64,000 nucleotides of DNA from Zantedeschia hybrid cultivar (lineage: Eukaryota; Streptophyta; Magnoliopsida; Alismatales; Araceae), in contig JARZZO010000004.1 in NCBI GenBank assembly GCA_030544215.1, positions 18,464,501 to 18,528,500 of the forward strand, given 5' to 3'. The notes beneath the pieces are model-generated. The model did no database searches and was not told the origin of the DNA. It was given only the letters and a program-made list of their open reading frames with translations. The translations under genes were made by a program, and so were the position numbers. Position 1 is the first letter of the stretch. The number at the start of each line of letters is the position of its first letter. Of this stretch, positions 46,412-58,616 are shown piece by piece.

Positions 46412-47981
46412 AGAATGGATAATCGGATTACATAATATGAAAATAACTATTTCCTTTTCCTTATCCTGAACAAAAATGAGATGGATAATATCCTAATCCT
46501 GTCATCATTTATCCTATCAGCCATGCATAAGGAGATATATTTTGGGCTGCCCTTTTCCATTTTCATCCCTAGGAGTGGTCTTGAGATGTAATATCTTTTT
46601 TTATTTTAAAATATAATATCTTTTTAGGTATTTAAGATATGCTTCTAGAATTTTTAATGTTTTAAGTTTATATTAAAGAAAATATGAACCTATCATAACC
46701 ACTCTAAGAAAATGTCACATCTAAACGTCAAAGCTATCAAGTTTAAGATAAAAAAAGGTAATTTACCCTTAGAGTTTGCACTTATATGGGGTCATGCTCA
46801 TGCATAGAGAGAGACAGAGACTTGTTTATTAGGAAAGGAATTCCTGTGATTTTAAAAATTACCTACATACACGGCATTTCCGGCTACGAGGCGGCCTGTG
46901 TAAGGCGGGAATTCTGTCCAGCGTGCCAACAATGGACCCCACGGGATCCAACGTGGTTGGGTGGACTCCTGGGTGCATAGTCCAAATTGGACGGTCTAGG
47001 GCCCTTAATTGCCTCTCCAATGGTCCCCATGGCTCTTTGCCTCTCCAGTGGTCCCCATTGATTCTTAATTTTCCCGACTGTGTATAGGCCCACAATTTTT
47101 TTCCAAACTGTTAGATATCAAGCCATTTGATCGAATGACTTGGCGACGTTTGGAATGAAGGGTAAAATAAGTAAAATTTTGGATGTTAATTTTTAGGAGT
47201 TTGTGATGCCCACGTTAATTCCAAAAGTCCAAAAAATTCCACTCTCAAGAGTGTTTACTCTTTCCTTCTCATCTCTCTCTTTCTTCTTCTCTCTCCCTAG
47301 ATTAGATTAAAAAAATAACTTTGGATTTGAGAAAAAGATGCATTTGATTAACTTCTTTTTCTTGTCTCCTATTAAACAACGTTCTGATGAAAGTTTCCTA
47401 TTATTAAATGATAGGAAACCTATCCTCTATATGTATTACACACACAAACTAATGCAGGCTTTGAGGCATGATAGCCATTTTCGACCCTAAACTATATATT
47501 AAGCAAACAGTGGGGATGACGAGAGTATACATGTAATATTTTCTTAGATGTTAAGGTTACTAGAGACAAATAGCATAGTTATGGTAGGTACAAGTCTTGA
47601 AGATCATGGAAGTGTACATAGAAATGATATCACTTTCTATTATGTATATAAAAAAGGAGATTTGTTTCTCAGTTTTGTGGGGCATGACAGCTTGCGCTTC
47701 ATACAAAAGATTAGAAATGGGAGGTAACCCTCTGCAATAAGACCCCTTGATGTTGAGATGTTCCTTCAGAAAAGATGGACTTTTCCGGTTTATACAGAAT
47801 TTTCTCCTATATTTAGAGATTTGGATTCCATCCTTCTCTCTAGAAGAGGACCAGTGAATATAGTCATTGAAGCGTGAAAAATGAAAAAAGAAAATGAAGG
47901 ACTTTTGTTTTGTTAAATGTAAACGCTTTCTAGATTTACAATATTTCATAAATAATTTAAAAGGACTCACACATTAGATGT
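46412..47981. other. Intergenic DNA, nothing recognised
   Basis: Mixed composition. A small direct repeat GGTCCCCAT-G lies at about 47020-47060. Open frames at 46.8-47.1 kb and 47.56-47.97 kb carry no motif. Confidence 0.55.
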
Positions 47982-47990
47982 TTGTAAATA

Positions 47991-48277
47991 GTGAATAACT
48001 TGCTTTACCGCTAGGGGCAGTTACGCCGCCTGGTGGTGCAGCAAGGTTAATTTTTTTCTTTTGAAACCTCCCACGGTGTTCGACCTAACTGTACAATTCG
48101 ATCTTGAGTTGATTTTTTATTTTTATTTTTTTTTGTCTCGTCTGATCTAAGATTGAGTTGTACAGTCGGATTGGGTCGGTTAGGGAGTTTCAAAAAAAAT
48201 TTCAAAATCCTTTTTTTCTTTTCTTTTAACCTTGTTGCACTGCCCGGAACGTAACTGCCCCTGGGGGTGCAGTTCTC
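47991..48277. mobile_element. Mutator-like MITE, copy 2
   Basis: A perfect 9-bp duplication TTGTAAATA flanks it (47982-47990 and 48278-48286). Long inverted arms share AGGGGCAGTTACG and GGTGCAGCAAGG (variants on the other arm). The TIR resembles the element at 38537-38803 (ACTTGCTG-ACCG). Confidence 0.87.
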
Positions 48278-48286
48278 TTGTAAATA

Positions 48287-50275
48287 TATGTCGATAAGTC
48301 AAAAAGGTTCAATTTTAAATACCGGCTACCAAAGAGAATAATTTGGGCATTATCCCAACGAAAGGCCTTCACGTTTCATTCGATAGGCATATTTACACAT
48401 TACATATACCCACACAAATGTAGGTGCAATATGCAGTTTCAAATTTAACAAGTACACACAAGAAAGCTAAAATCTAAGATATAAGGAAACCAATTAAATC
48501 ATGTAAGGACGATTTATCTCGATAGCCACATTAGGGTCACAGTGAGGACAAAAATCTAAGGTCTAATAAGCATTGACGCATTTCTAGTCTACCCATTAGT
48601 AAGTAAAAGAACAAAGGGTGTCATATTTCAAATTCAATGGTATTTGGACTTCTTTTTTATAGGAGAAATTAAAGTTGCAAGTTGGCAATCTTTATACACA
48701 ATGATATGCATGGTATCTGGGATATTACTTTCCTAGTAAGAGCTCTTAAGTTATAAATGTCACCTATAAGGGAATGAGAGAATCTGTTATATATTAAGAA
48801 ATAATGAGAAAGCTGAAAATTAAAGTCTCACTACTAGAGAGGAAATTAGACCAAAATAAGGAACCCAAAGATTATCTTATCGAGTTGAATGGTTACTTTA
48901 TTTGTTCATTTTTCTTAACTTTATCATTATCATTACCCTTGTGTTATCATCGAAAATCAATGATATTAAGTTATTAGAAACTTATGTGGTAAGCTATTGA
49001 ATATGCATGTGAATGAAGATTTCATTTGCACTTTCTAGAATGCTTTAATCAACGAAATGTTGTTCTACATTCAAACATATAGATGCATATGCTAATATGG
49101 ATAATCATCTTATCAAACTAAAATTTAAAGCAATTTTACTTCACAACGTAATATGAATAAAAATAAGGCTTTTTTACATGTCAATCCATATAACCTTATC
49201 CTAATTCCAAATCTACCATGTAATCTTAGTATTATCAAAAAAGTGCTCACAATCCTTTGCCATTCTAAAGAAAACCTTTTCCGTTAGTCTTTTGACGGTA
49301 AAATAACAATCCATCGACTTAATTAAGCCAGAAACTATGGTTAAAAATTTTACTCTTTTACCGTTATTTTTCTCTCTGTTAAGAGAGAAGGAGAAAGAGA
49401 AGAGAGATTTCCGACTCTAGCGGTGGTAAGTAATTGAGAGAGTGAGGGAAGAGAGAGAGGAAGATAGAGAGAGTTTTGATTGGTCATTTTACAGAGTAAT
49501 TTTTTTTTCAAAATGATCTATTTTTTAGATGGCTACTAATTATGGAGATTTATTTAGATGGTACAAGATTATAGAGATGTGTTTACTAATGAAAGGATCA
49601 TAGGGAAATATTTGGAATTAGGAAAGATTACAAAGAATAAAGATGCAAAAGTTCTTAAAAATAGATTTCCATTTATACTCAGCAATATGTTTCCAAACGT
49701 GGGTAAGGAGAAAGGGAATAATCAGATACAAACGAAAGGGTAGATTAGCTTGAAAGTGCTAAAGGAAGACATTTAACTACTTGGGCATTAAAACTTGAAT
49801 TTTTTTTGAAACATTTTAGAGGCTTGATGTTGTTGTTCAAATAGTATATAGATCCGAGCATAATATAAGAAAATCTAAATGCCCTTAAACTTTGGTTAAA
49901 ATCAATGGAGGAAAAACTAGACTGCTAAATGTGTATGTGTTTTTTTTTTTTGGGTCAGTTGAACTTAATGTAACCTTAGACATATCTTCATTTGGAATTT
50001 AAACATCAAGGAGGGGACATCCAGAAATGCAAGATCCCTCTAATATTTCCAAATATGACAATAACTTTCTCTAGTGAATGTGAAATTTAAGTTTAAAAGA
50101 AGACATACTTTTGGAATAGCTGCTGAAAGAAGTGTGCATGGTTGTTAGAGTTCGTCTTCATATAATTTGAATTGTTGGATTACATGAAAGTGTGATTACT
50201 TCTCTCTTTTCATTTTTTTTTTTTCAAATAATCATATGATATGGAAACATGTCCAACGATTTTGAAAGTTGTAAA
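48287..50275. other. AT-rich intergenic DNA
   Basis: No domain recognised. A short purine-rich GAGAGA tract lies at about 49380-49475. Confidence 0.6.
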
Positions 50276-51791
50276 TGTTGGATTTTCTTGGGTTTCTCCG
50301 GATCGCTCACGCAGCGGAAAATAAAATAAAACAGCGATCCGTTTTCCCGTTTCGAAAAACTAAAAACTACGATTATTGGATAATCGATTCTCACCGTGTG
50401 CGAATTCGAATTTGCAACCGTTCGGTTCCGTCGGTGCGACATCGCAAGCCGCGCAAGTACCCGGCCTCTAGCGAAGTCCACGCGATCCTGCTCGCGACGG
50501 ATATCCTCACGTTCCTCGTTCTTCGCAGCCTACGAAACCTCCGCCGGTCGCCGCAACGATCGCCGCAACGAGCGGACGATTTCCCGTCGAACGGGATTCG
50601 GAGAAGCGGCGGAGCAGATCTGGATCTGTTTGGACGCCAGAGAGAGAGAGAAACAGAAGAGGGGCGGCTAGAGTTAGCAGCAGCTTGGCCTGCTCAGCCC
50701 GTTCGCTATGTTTTATACTAACCGCGCAATTTTTCATAAAAGTCCCCGGTTTGTATAAAACCCACTTATTTATCCATCGCCTTGAGAATCATTTGCGTGT
50801 GACCCTCTACGCCCAAGTACCAGTCCAGTTAATAGCCCAACAAGCCCAGTGACTCTTTACTGGCTTTATTAATCAATTAATAACCCTTTATTAATTAATT
50901 AATCAATCGAATTGATGTCGCACATCGAATTCGACCGGGCCTCCGATCACGTTGGGTGCCAAGCAACACCGCGTGAACCCGGAAGATATTGGGGTTAAGT
51001 AACCCACTCTTGGAACCTTTCCGCCGACAGTTACCGCGTGGATATAATCCTTTATTCGTACAATGCTCTCGAGTCAACTCAGGGTATGACGAGCTGTCAA
51101 ACCCTAACCGGTCGACTCACTTGGATTGGATGCCGCTGATGAATATCGGAAAACTCCTTTCCCGATATTATCGTCCGCCCTGGCCAGGGACTTCCACGCA
51201 TCCTTCCTAGAGCATTCTCTCTCTAAGTACCGAGAGCGAATGATTCCTTATTGACACACAATTTCCTTCGACGGTATTCTGCTGTACCAAATCCTTGGCG
51301 TATTAGAATCCCGTGGCTAGAGATTCGTAAACCAAGGTCAAAGCACAGAAGTCCACCGACGCAACTGCGACAATAGAATCGAGCTGGTTGACAGTGAGGT
51401 ACAATACCATCTAGCGATTCAGTCGGATCAGTTCAGTGAACTCATTCTCCAATGAGCACCTACAGATTCGTCTTAGCGTCTCCACACAAGTGACTTATGA
51501 GATCAGTCACCCTCATCATATGAGCAGGAGTAATCTGTACTAGTATAACCGGATATCCGATGTCCTTCTCGGATATCCTCCGACTAGGAACGATTAAGAA
51601 TATGTGTGTTTAAGTGATCAGTCTCATTAGTATGATCTCATCATAATCTGATCACCATAGCACATATTCACGGACTTCATTATGAAACGATAATTAATGC
51701 GATTTACACATAATGAATATTATGTCATTATATTAATAAATGAACGAGATTTACATAGTCAGATTGGCTTGTAAGCCACCTAAAACTAACA
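50276..51791. mobile_element. Probable solo LTR, about 1.5 kb
   Basis: Starts TGTTGGATTTTC and ends CTAAAACTAACA (TG...CA), with near-matching flanks GTAAA (50271-50275) and GTAAC (51792-51796). Its GC content is far above that of its surroundings, and it has a promoter-like and polypyrimidine-rich interior but no pol domain on either strand. The layout resembles plant Copia LTRs. The flank mismatch and lack of a second LTR leave room for doubt. Confidence 0.6.
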
Positions 51792-51848
51792 GTAACAACA
51801 CTAGCATTGTTGCCTTAACAGTAACAACACTAGCATTGTTGCCTTACT
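51791..51848. repeat. 29-bp tandem duplication at the LTR edge
   Basis: AGTAACAACACTAGCATTGT followed by TGCCTTAAC occurs at 51791 and again from 51820. It overlaps the last base of the presumed LTR. Confidence 0.9.
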
Positions 51849-51859
51849 TAATAATTAAT

Positions 51860-54800
51860 ATTGCAATAAGCGAAAAGAATTATTTAAATTAAGATGACCA
51901 AAATTTGTATATGATGCATGTATAGACAAAATAGTTCTTATCTAAACAAGGTTAGATCAGATAAGACCAACCTTGAGTCAAACACATGAATTTATATATT
52001 GTGGAATGGCACTGTGTCTTGTATTTATTTAATTTAAGGATCATCATCATTGTGAAAGTCTTATTCTATCTATTTGAGATCAGCTATATGGATCTTATCC
52101 TATTATCTTAGTCTAACCAATGTCATACTATAATATGTAATACGTCCTTTCTTACTATATCTAACCATCTCATTTAGGTTTTTTGTAATTTCTTCTATCT
52201 CATCCACTTTAATTTTATTACACTTTTTAATCAATGCTGAACTTTGACGATAATTTACATGATCAGATTATTATAGGCTATTTTCCCTAAGCTTAATGTC
52301 AATATAAGGTACACTTAAATCCTTACATATATGTTCATTTCTAATTTTATCTTTTCTACTTTTACCACAAGTATGTATTTTTTATATGCATCAATTAACC
52401 CAATAATAATTTATTAGATTGTATAATATTGATTTGAATATTAACTTCTTTTTTCCAACATTGAAAGGATAAGGACTATCTAGTGTCCAATTGTGACGTT
52501 GAGGCTTGGAATGTTTCACAGCTATAATATTCTGTATGTGTGAAGTCAAGATTATAAATTTCTTCTTTAGAAAATGTCGCAGTTATTCTATTAGGCTAAG
52601 AATTATATTTAAAACTATGTCACATGAATATAAACACTAAATTAAATAAATGCTACCAATTTTTTAAATATTAATTCTATTGTAAAAGGAAACATAAGAC
52701 GTTTCACTTTTGATTATGTTTGTACAGTTACTTGTAGTTGTTTCATAATCCAAATAACTTCTAAAATTTTTATTTAATGACTGGTCTACAAAATTGACGA
52801 TTGAAATCGAGTATTTATGATAAAATCTCGTAAAGTTGAAACTTGTGATTATACTTTAAATTTACTTCAAATATCCAAACCTTTTAAAAGTCTTTTAAAA
52901 TTCATTTTCCATTACTATGAAATATAAAACTTTTTGACGAGATGAGAATGTTTGAGACATAGATAGAGGTCTTTAATGAACTAAATCTTTTTTGAACTTC
53001 CTTTAAACCCTTAATTTTTAAAGTCTTATTTTGTTAAATTTTGTTTAAACCTAAAAGCATATTAGATATTGTGAAATATCATAGAATATTAGTTTATAAT
53101 ATTTTCCTCATATTTGAAGTGTTATAAATTGTTGACTTTTAGGTTCTTATCAACCCATAAGACACACCTTTTACTCAATCTTGCTTTCCAACTCATAAGT
53201 GTAAAAGAAAATCTAGGATTTTTGGATTCTCATGTTAGTGCTTGACAACTATCCAAAAAATATACTTCATATTTTAAAGTTTAAAGAACTCATCGATTTT
53301 GAAACTAGTTATTAAGCCTAGTAATTAATTTAGATGATAATAAAACCCAATTAAAGTATATCTAAAGAGCTTCTTTGAGAAAGAAAAGACCTAAATCAAA
53401 GTAAAAATAAATGTATCTATAGTGGAGGTTGATTGAATAATTTTGATAACTCAAAATAAAGCAGGGCCAACTAGGAACATAGTTAGAAATTGTGAACAAT
53501 TGGAATCAACAACTCTAGAATGGCGTTTTGAAATTGTTCATTGTCATAGAATGATTATGTACAATTGGACGGAGATTACATTAGCAATTATGGATTTTTT
53601 GCTACCTTCTTTAATATTTTCTCCCCATTTTGTTAGCTAATATCAAGATTTGAACCTTACTCACTCATCCTATATCTAATCCTATGCTGATGAAATCTTT
53701 GGAAAAACTATTTAAAGAGGGTTTCCTCTTGAGTTCTTTCTTGATCCCTAAGCTTTTCTTTTCCATCTCCAAAGTTCTAGTGCAAATCCTTAACATGTTG
53801 ATCTCTACAACCATAGGTCAATAGTTAAATCGAAGAATTATGGGCTCCTCTATATTTGTGTCTTATGTTTCCTTTCTCAAGTTTTTTTGTAATTTTTACT
53901 AGTGTTTTACATATCTTTTTGAAAAATTGTTTTGCCCCTTTTAAGGTTTGGCATAATTTTGAGCCCACATAGATAACTTTAAAATCACTATACTACCATA
54001 TTTGTAGTAAAACAAACAACATTCTAAAGTAAGATGACTCTTGTGCATCTCTTATATGATTATAAAAATTGTGTCTACATCCTAATGAAATAATTATTTA
54101 AGTTTATTTAAGGTGTTAAAATATTCTTGAAAAGTATTTTAAACCTAATAATATTTTTTAATCCTTAATAATATACAACTTTTTTCATCAATCCTTTACA
54201 TGTACTTGATATTCTTTTGTATGAATCATTCTGAATAATCTCCATCCTTTCTAGATTATGCCATGACTTAGGTGGTGCTTGGGAACAGTGGACGCTCAAG
54301 ATTGAAATATGGTCATTGATAAGATATTTGAACGAGAAATCATGTGAAATAAGATAATGGACATATAGCGTAAATAAATGAATTAATGTAATATTAAACA
54401 TAAATATGATAGTTTATATTTTATTTTATGCATAAAATAAATATTATTAAATTAAAAAATTAGGACTATTTGTAACAGAGAATGATGAATTAGACGTTAT
54501 TGAATTATCTAATCTTATAGTATCAGGTATAATTTCTACATGGATAGCATTAGCATACAGAACATATGTTTTTGACGGCACACAACCATCAACATATGAC
54601 ATCATATGTCAACTATTAACTATCTATATAATGACCAACATTTTCATGTAGATATAACATTAATAATTAACTTAAAAATTATTGTATAAATATGAAAAAA
54701 GGATAAATTGACCAGTAAGTCCTTGCTTATTTTAAAATTAAACTCTTTTTGATATAATTTTACATGCTGAATCTCATTTATAATTTGACTCTTATATGCA

Positions 54801-55960
54801 TAACGTATTATAGGAAAATAATTAATCCATGAGAATTTGTTAATCAATATTCTCAATTAATCTTCTGTAAAACAAGTTGGATATCATATACTAGTCAAGC
54901 ATGTTTGTGTAATGTAAAGATTAGGTGGCTAACATGATGTCATGTCATTTAAAAATATGTTTAATATGTTTCATTCTTAATTTGCAAAAAATGATAATAT
55001 ACTAACAAAATTTTAAAAGGTTGAGGTACTATAGATTTAAACTTGATAACTTATAACTTGAAGTTACGTTTGTAATGTAGAATTAAAAGACTCTTACCCT
55101 TATTAGGACAAAATGATTGATTGATAGGTCATAAAAGTATGTGTGATATCCTAGGTGTTACACCCTTAATAGTCTAAAAATTTATCTATTATTCTCATAT
55201 TCATTAAAAGAGTGTCCTTTAGCCTATTATAGGTGACAAATATATAGCCCGTTATAGTACACTAAAGAGATTTAAAATATTAGGTTACATAAAAGATACT
55301 GATAATTTGGTTATATTTCCATTTACTTTGATGGTATAACTTGTACGTAAATCTTATAAAAGTCAACGAAAAATAATGAAAGCTAATATAATAAAAAAAT
55401 AATGATGTCTTAAAAGGGATAACTTATGGTCATTTTGAATAGCATCCTTCGAAGGATGGTAAAAATCTACGATCGGTGGGAGTAGCATATGTAATCCTAA
55501 GGTTGGGCTTCTATCAGATGCGAAGGTGGGAGTGTGATCTCCTCAATTTTCTACGCAGAAGTTAGGATCCAAGTACTTTCTTGCCTAGGCACGCAGATAT
55601 GACTTCTTTAGGTTGTAGTTGGATGCATGTCCATATGTGATTAATGAATTATGTGATGTACAAATGAGTATTGAGAGTAATAGAAAAAAAATAATGTGGT
55701 GGTTGAAGTATGATTCCCTAAAGGTAAGAATTTATGAAAGCATTGTGCACTGGGATGTGTTATTGCTCTCAAGGAAGCATACATAAAGAATCATGACTCA
55801 ATCATCTTAGTAAATAAATATGTAAAAATGGCGCAAATTTGATTAAAAGTGCATGTAAGAATTGTAGGTGCTTAGAATGACCGTGTGATTAACAGGAAAA
55901 ATCTATGTTGTTTAGTGTAAACTAACCTATTAAAATAGCAACTAAGTGCAGTGATCGCCA
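51860..55960. other. AT-rich intergenic DNA
   Basis: Four kilobases with only short frames and no recognisable domain or element ends on either strand. Confidence 0.6.
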
Positions 55961-56590
55961 GAAACTTTTAACTAAAAAGTTTCAAAAGAGATATGATCGC
56001 TTACCTGTTCAAACGCGGAAGATTGAGTCCTTGGTTCCCCTTCCTCAGTCGGCTGAAGAAAGAGAGCCCTTTCTTTGCTTTTTGTTCTTGCTGTTGAATT
56101 TGAGGTTGAGGATCGTGTAGAAGTCTTTCTGACTTTGAGCTTAATTTCCCCTTTTGAATCTCTCGTTGTTGTTGAGTGCAGCAGAGACAGAAACAAAAAA
56201 CGAAGAAACAATGATGATGAGAATTTAAGTAGAAGCAATATCTGAACTAATCATAATTTTGGACATATGATTGAACATCAAACTTACTTGTTGAGTGGCT
56301 TTGAAACCCCTTAAATCGAGTAGGTTTTGAAAAATTATGCTGTGGTGTGTGTTTGCATGAAGTGAATGAAGAATGAAATTAATGAAGATGAAAATGAAGA
56401 AATGAAACACTTATGCCCAATCGGATGAAGCTTTGAAAGGATGAAGATCTTGAAAGGACGCCGACTTCTGGAAATGGCAGCGCTCCGGCGTTCCGACGTT
56501 GTTGCTTCGATCTTCAACTCGCTATAATAATGCTCTCTCTTAATGGACTTCAACTCTCTTTTTTTTTTTTTAACTCTTCAACGTGCAGGG

Positions 56591-56598
56591 TATTTATA
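56591..56598 (-). promoter_or_regulatory. TATA box on the minus strand
   Basis: TATAAATA on the minus strand, about 35-90 bp downstream of which a CT/AG-rich leader and the first reading frame begin. Four inverted-repeat units lie 100-400 bp upstream. Confidence 0.6.
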
Positions 56599-56697
56599 GG
56601 CATTTCTTGCGTTCGAGATTAACATAGAAAAAACCAAGATTTATCTATCTTAACCGACAGATAAATACTGATTAATTCATCTTTATCTGTAATTATC

Positions 56698-56994
56698 TAA
56701 AACGCGTCCACCTTAGCTGACGCCTTTCAGATTAATTAAGATAAGGATAAATATCCGGGAAAACTTATCTTTATCTTTATTAGGTAAAACGCGTCCACAT
56801 GTATAGACGTCTTTTAGACTAATTAAGATAAGGATAAACATCCGGAGGGGAAGTTAAAATCACTTAGGAAACTTAAAACGCGTCGACATTACCAGACACC
56901 TTTTAGTTAATTAATTAATTAATTAAAATTCAAATTTAATCACTAAAATAAGAATAAAGTCTAAAAGGCGTCCACTTGGGTCGACGTCTTTTAG
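56698..56994 (+). promoter_or_regulatory. Inverted-repeat cluster A: four units
   Basis: Units at 56698-56730, 56785-56817, 56873-56906 and 56961-56994. Each has TAAAACGCGTC or a variant (unit 4 AAAAGGCGTC), a 10-bp unconserved core, and GACG(C/T)C(T)TTTAG or a variant. GCGTC to GACGC spans 20 bp in every unit; unit 3 has GACAC. Confidence 0.88.
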
Positions 56995-57189
56995 AATTCT
57001 TCATATTTTAACTCAAATTTGAGCTAAAACCAATTCAATTGATTAACTTAAACACATCTGTTAAACCCGACACTTAAAAAGATTAATAAAAATTAATTAA
57101 TGATTAATTATCAGACCATTTCGAGGCATTATTATATGATATGAAATTTACTCGAAATGACGTCAAAATTAGCGTGTCTACAGCTGCCT

Positions 57190-57257
57190 CACCTTGGCAT
57201 TGTCTTTGCAAGGGAGTGAAATGGAATGGAATGTACTGAAAAGGTGATGCCAAGGTG
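57190..57257. repeat. 11-bp inverted repeat
   Basis: CACCTTGGCAT (57190-57200) and ATGCCAAGGTG (57247-57257) are perfect inverted copies separated by 46 bp, immediately next to the LTR-like start at 57182. Confidence 0.85.
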
Positions 57258-58210
57258 TGATGAGACACGCTCTTAACATCACATGACTGGAATTTTTCTC
57301 AAAATTATCAATGAAGATAGCTCAAAGAGATCAATGGAATTAATCCTGTCTGGATGAGGTAGACAAGGAAATAAAATAAAGTCGATCAACCTCCTCGGAG
57401 TGGGAAGTACCCCAGGTCGTAGACACTGCAGGTTTCATCATGGGGAGCGTTTGCCAGCCAATGTGGACGTGCTGCAGCCATGATGGATCTTAAAAGAAAA
57501 CAAGAAATATTGGATAAAGAATCTAATCAAGGATAGAATTCCAAGGATATCTTTAAGCGAACTTCAAAGATAATCAAGATACTCAATTCGGAATGGAATA
57601 TTTCATATCATGTTGGAGTTATTTGATTAATGGTCTGAAACTTAATCAGTAATTAATTCTTATTACAATAATTTCAAAGTCCTATATGATGCATGCTGGG
57701 CTAAAAGAAAAATATAAAGTCAAATAAAATATAAATTAATCAAGGATAATATTGTTAAATTGTTATTAATGAGTCAAGACACTAATTCTTGTAATCCAGT
57801 GCTAAGCCGAAGCTTGTTTATCCACGCACCGTTTCACAAAAGTGGAACCATCGTCCCCACTAATTAACAATCTAACAGCCTATCCGTGCGATTAAGAATC
57901 TTCTGGAATTGTCACTGTTTTTGTTGAAGGGGAACTCAAATTCCAGTTTCATCAAAACCACAAGGTCCTTGATATAATCATATAAATATTTAACATATAG
58001 TAATGCAAATGATTTACATGGAATAGTACAAGGGTAGAAATAACCGTCTTTTTAGCCACGGTCGGGACTTGAATTCCACAATGGGATCTTCTTGACATTT
58101 CCAGCTTTGCTCAGGCTTTCTTGAATTTTCTGCAATCAAAATTATTAGTTCCAAACAAATATTCAATTTAAACATTAAAATCCACAGGATTTCGGGAAAA
58201 TAGCAGATTT
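57258..58210. other. Spacer between the minus-strand promoter block and PMD gene 1
   Basis: No clear gene. On the minus strand, splice-acceptor-like sites at about 58131 (TTTGATTGCAG) and 57490 (TTTTCTTTTAAG) precede short open stretches (SLSKAGNVKKIPLWNSS; MAAARPHWLANAP). They could be exons of an unrecognised minus-strand transcript, but nothing confirms this. Confidence 0.4.
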
Positions 58211-58280
58211 GCTAAAACGCGTCGTGTCGAGCAGACGCCATTCAACTTTGAAAAGCGTCAAGTCTCCTAGACGCCTTTTA
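58211..58280 (+). promoter_or_regulatory. Inverted-repeat cluster B: two units upstream of PMD gene 1
   Basis: Units at 58211-58246 (TAAAACGCGTC, core, GACGCCATTCA) and 58247-58280 (TGAAAAGCGTC, core, GACGCCTTTTA) lie back to back, 105-175 bp before the TATA box at 58386. Both keep the 20-bp geometry. Confidence 0.9.
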
Positions 58281-58385
58281 CTCACAGAAACATGTTTCTG
58301 GTTGTTCTCTACCCGAACTCCAACTCTATCAATGCACATCCCTTTTCCAATCCGGAAAAGGTCTACTTAGGATCGCAATTCCTCC

Positions 58386-58393
58386 TATATAAA
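58386..58393 (+). promoter_or_regulatory. TATA box of PMD gene 1
   Basis: TATATAAA, followed within about 30 bp by a likely start of transcription and a 5' leader of about 130 nt before the ATG at 58548. Confidence 0.75.
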
Positions 58394-58547
58394 CACCCTT
58401 AGGTTATTCCCAAGCAATCCTACCATAATCCAAAGATCCAAAGGAGAGTTTTCTTCCAAATTTTCAAGGTTTCTTCAAGGTTTTCAACCTTCCCAAGCTT
58501 CAAGAAGGAGGAACTCCGAAAAAGGGTTGGATTCTTCAAACAAGAAG

Positions 58548-58616
58548 ATGAAGATGTCTCTAGAGAAGTTTGCAGACATAGAGAATCATCTCAATAGAAG
58601 AGATCCCAATCTTCAA
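58548..58616 (+). CDS. PMD gene 1, exon 1
   Basis: Encodes the first 23 residues, ending NRRDPNLQ before GTAAGT. The ATG choice follows the first in-frame methionine after the leader; a second ATG lies two codons downstream. Confidence 0.68.

Larger units (their letters stand above)
55970..57182 (-). mobile_element. LTR-like block with a minus-strand promoter
   Basis: On the minus strand the block begins TGTAGACACGC (57182), a form common for plant LTR starts. It carries four copies of the fixed-geometry inverted repeat upstream of a TATA box (56591-56598), then a transcribed-looking part. That part has two possible donors (CAACAA/GTAAGT near 56288 and GAACAG/GTAAGC near 56005) and a hydrophilic reading frame between them (KGEIKLKVRKTSTRSSTSN and TKSKERALFLQPTEEGE). 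No PBS, gag or second LTR is in the window. It could be a 3' LTR whose body lies beyond 64 kb, or a cellular promoter. Confidence 0.45.

Noticed and set aside
55950..55972. Primer-binding-site-like TGGCGATCACTGC on the minus strand after the LTR-like block
   Set aside because: Only a loose resemblance to TGGCGA-type sites, and no gag follows at lower coordinates.
57382..58131. Possible minus-strand exons (MAAARPHWLANAP; SLSKAGNVKKIPLW)
   Set aside because: Acceptor-like sites are present but no matching donors or family resemblance; too short to call.
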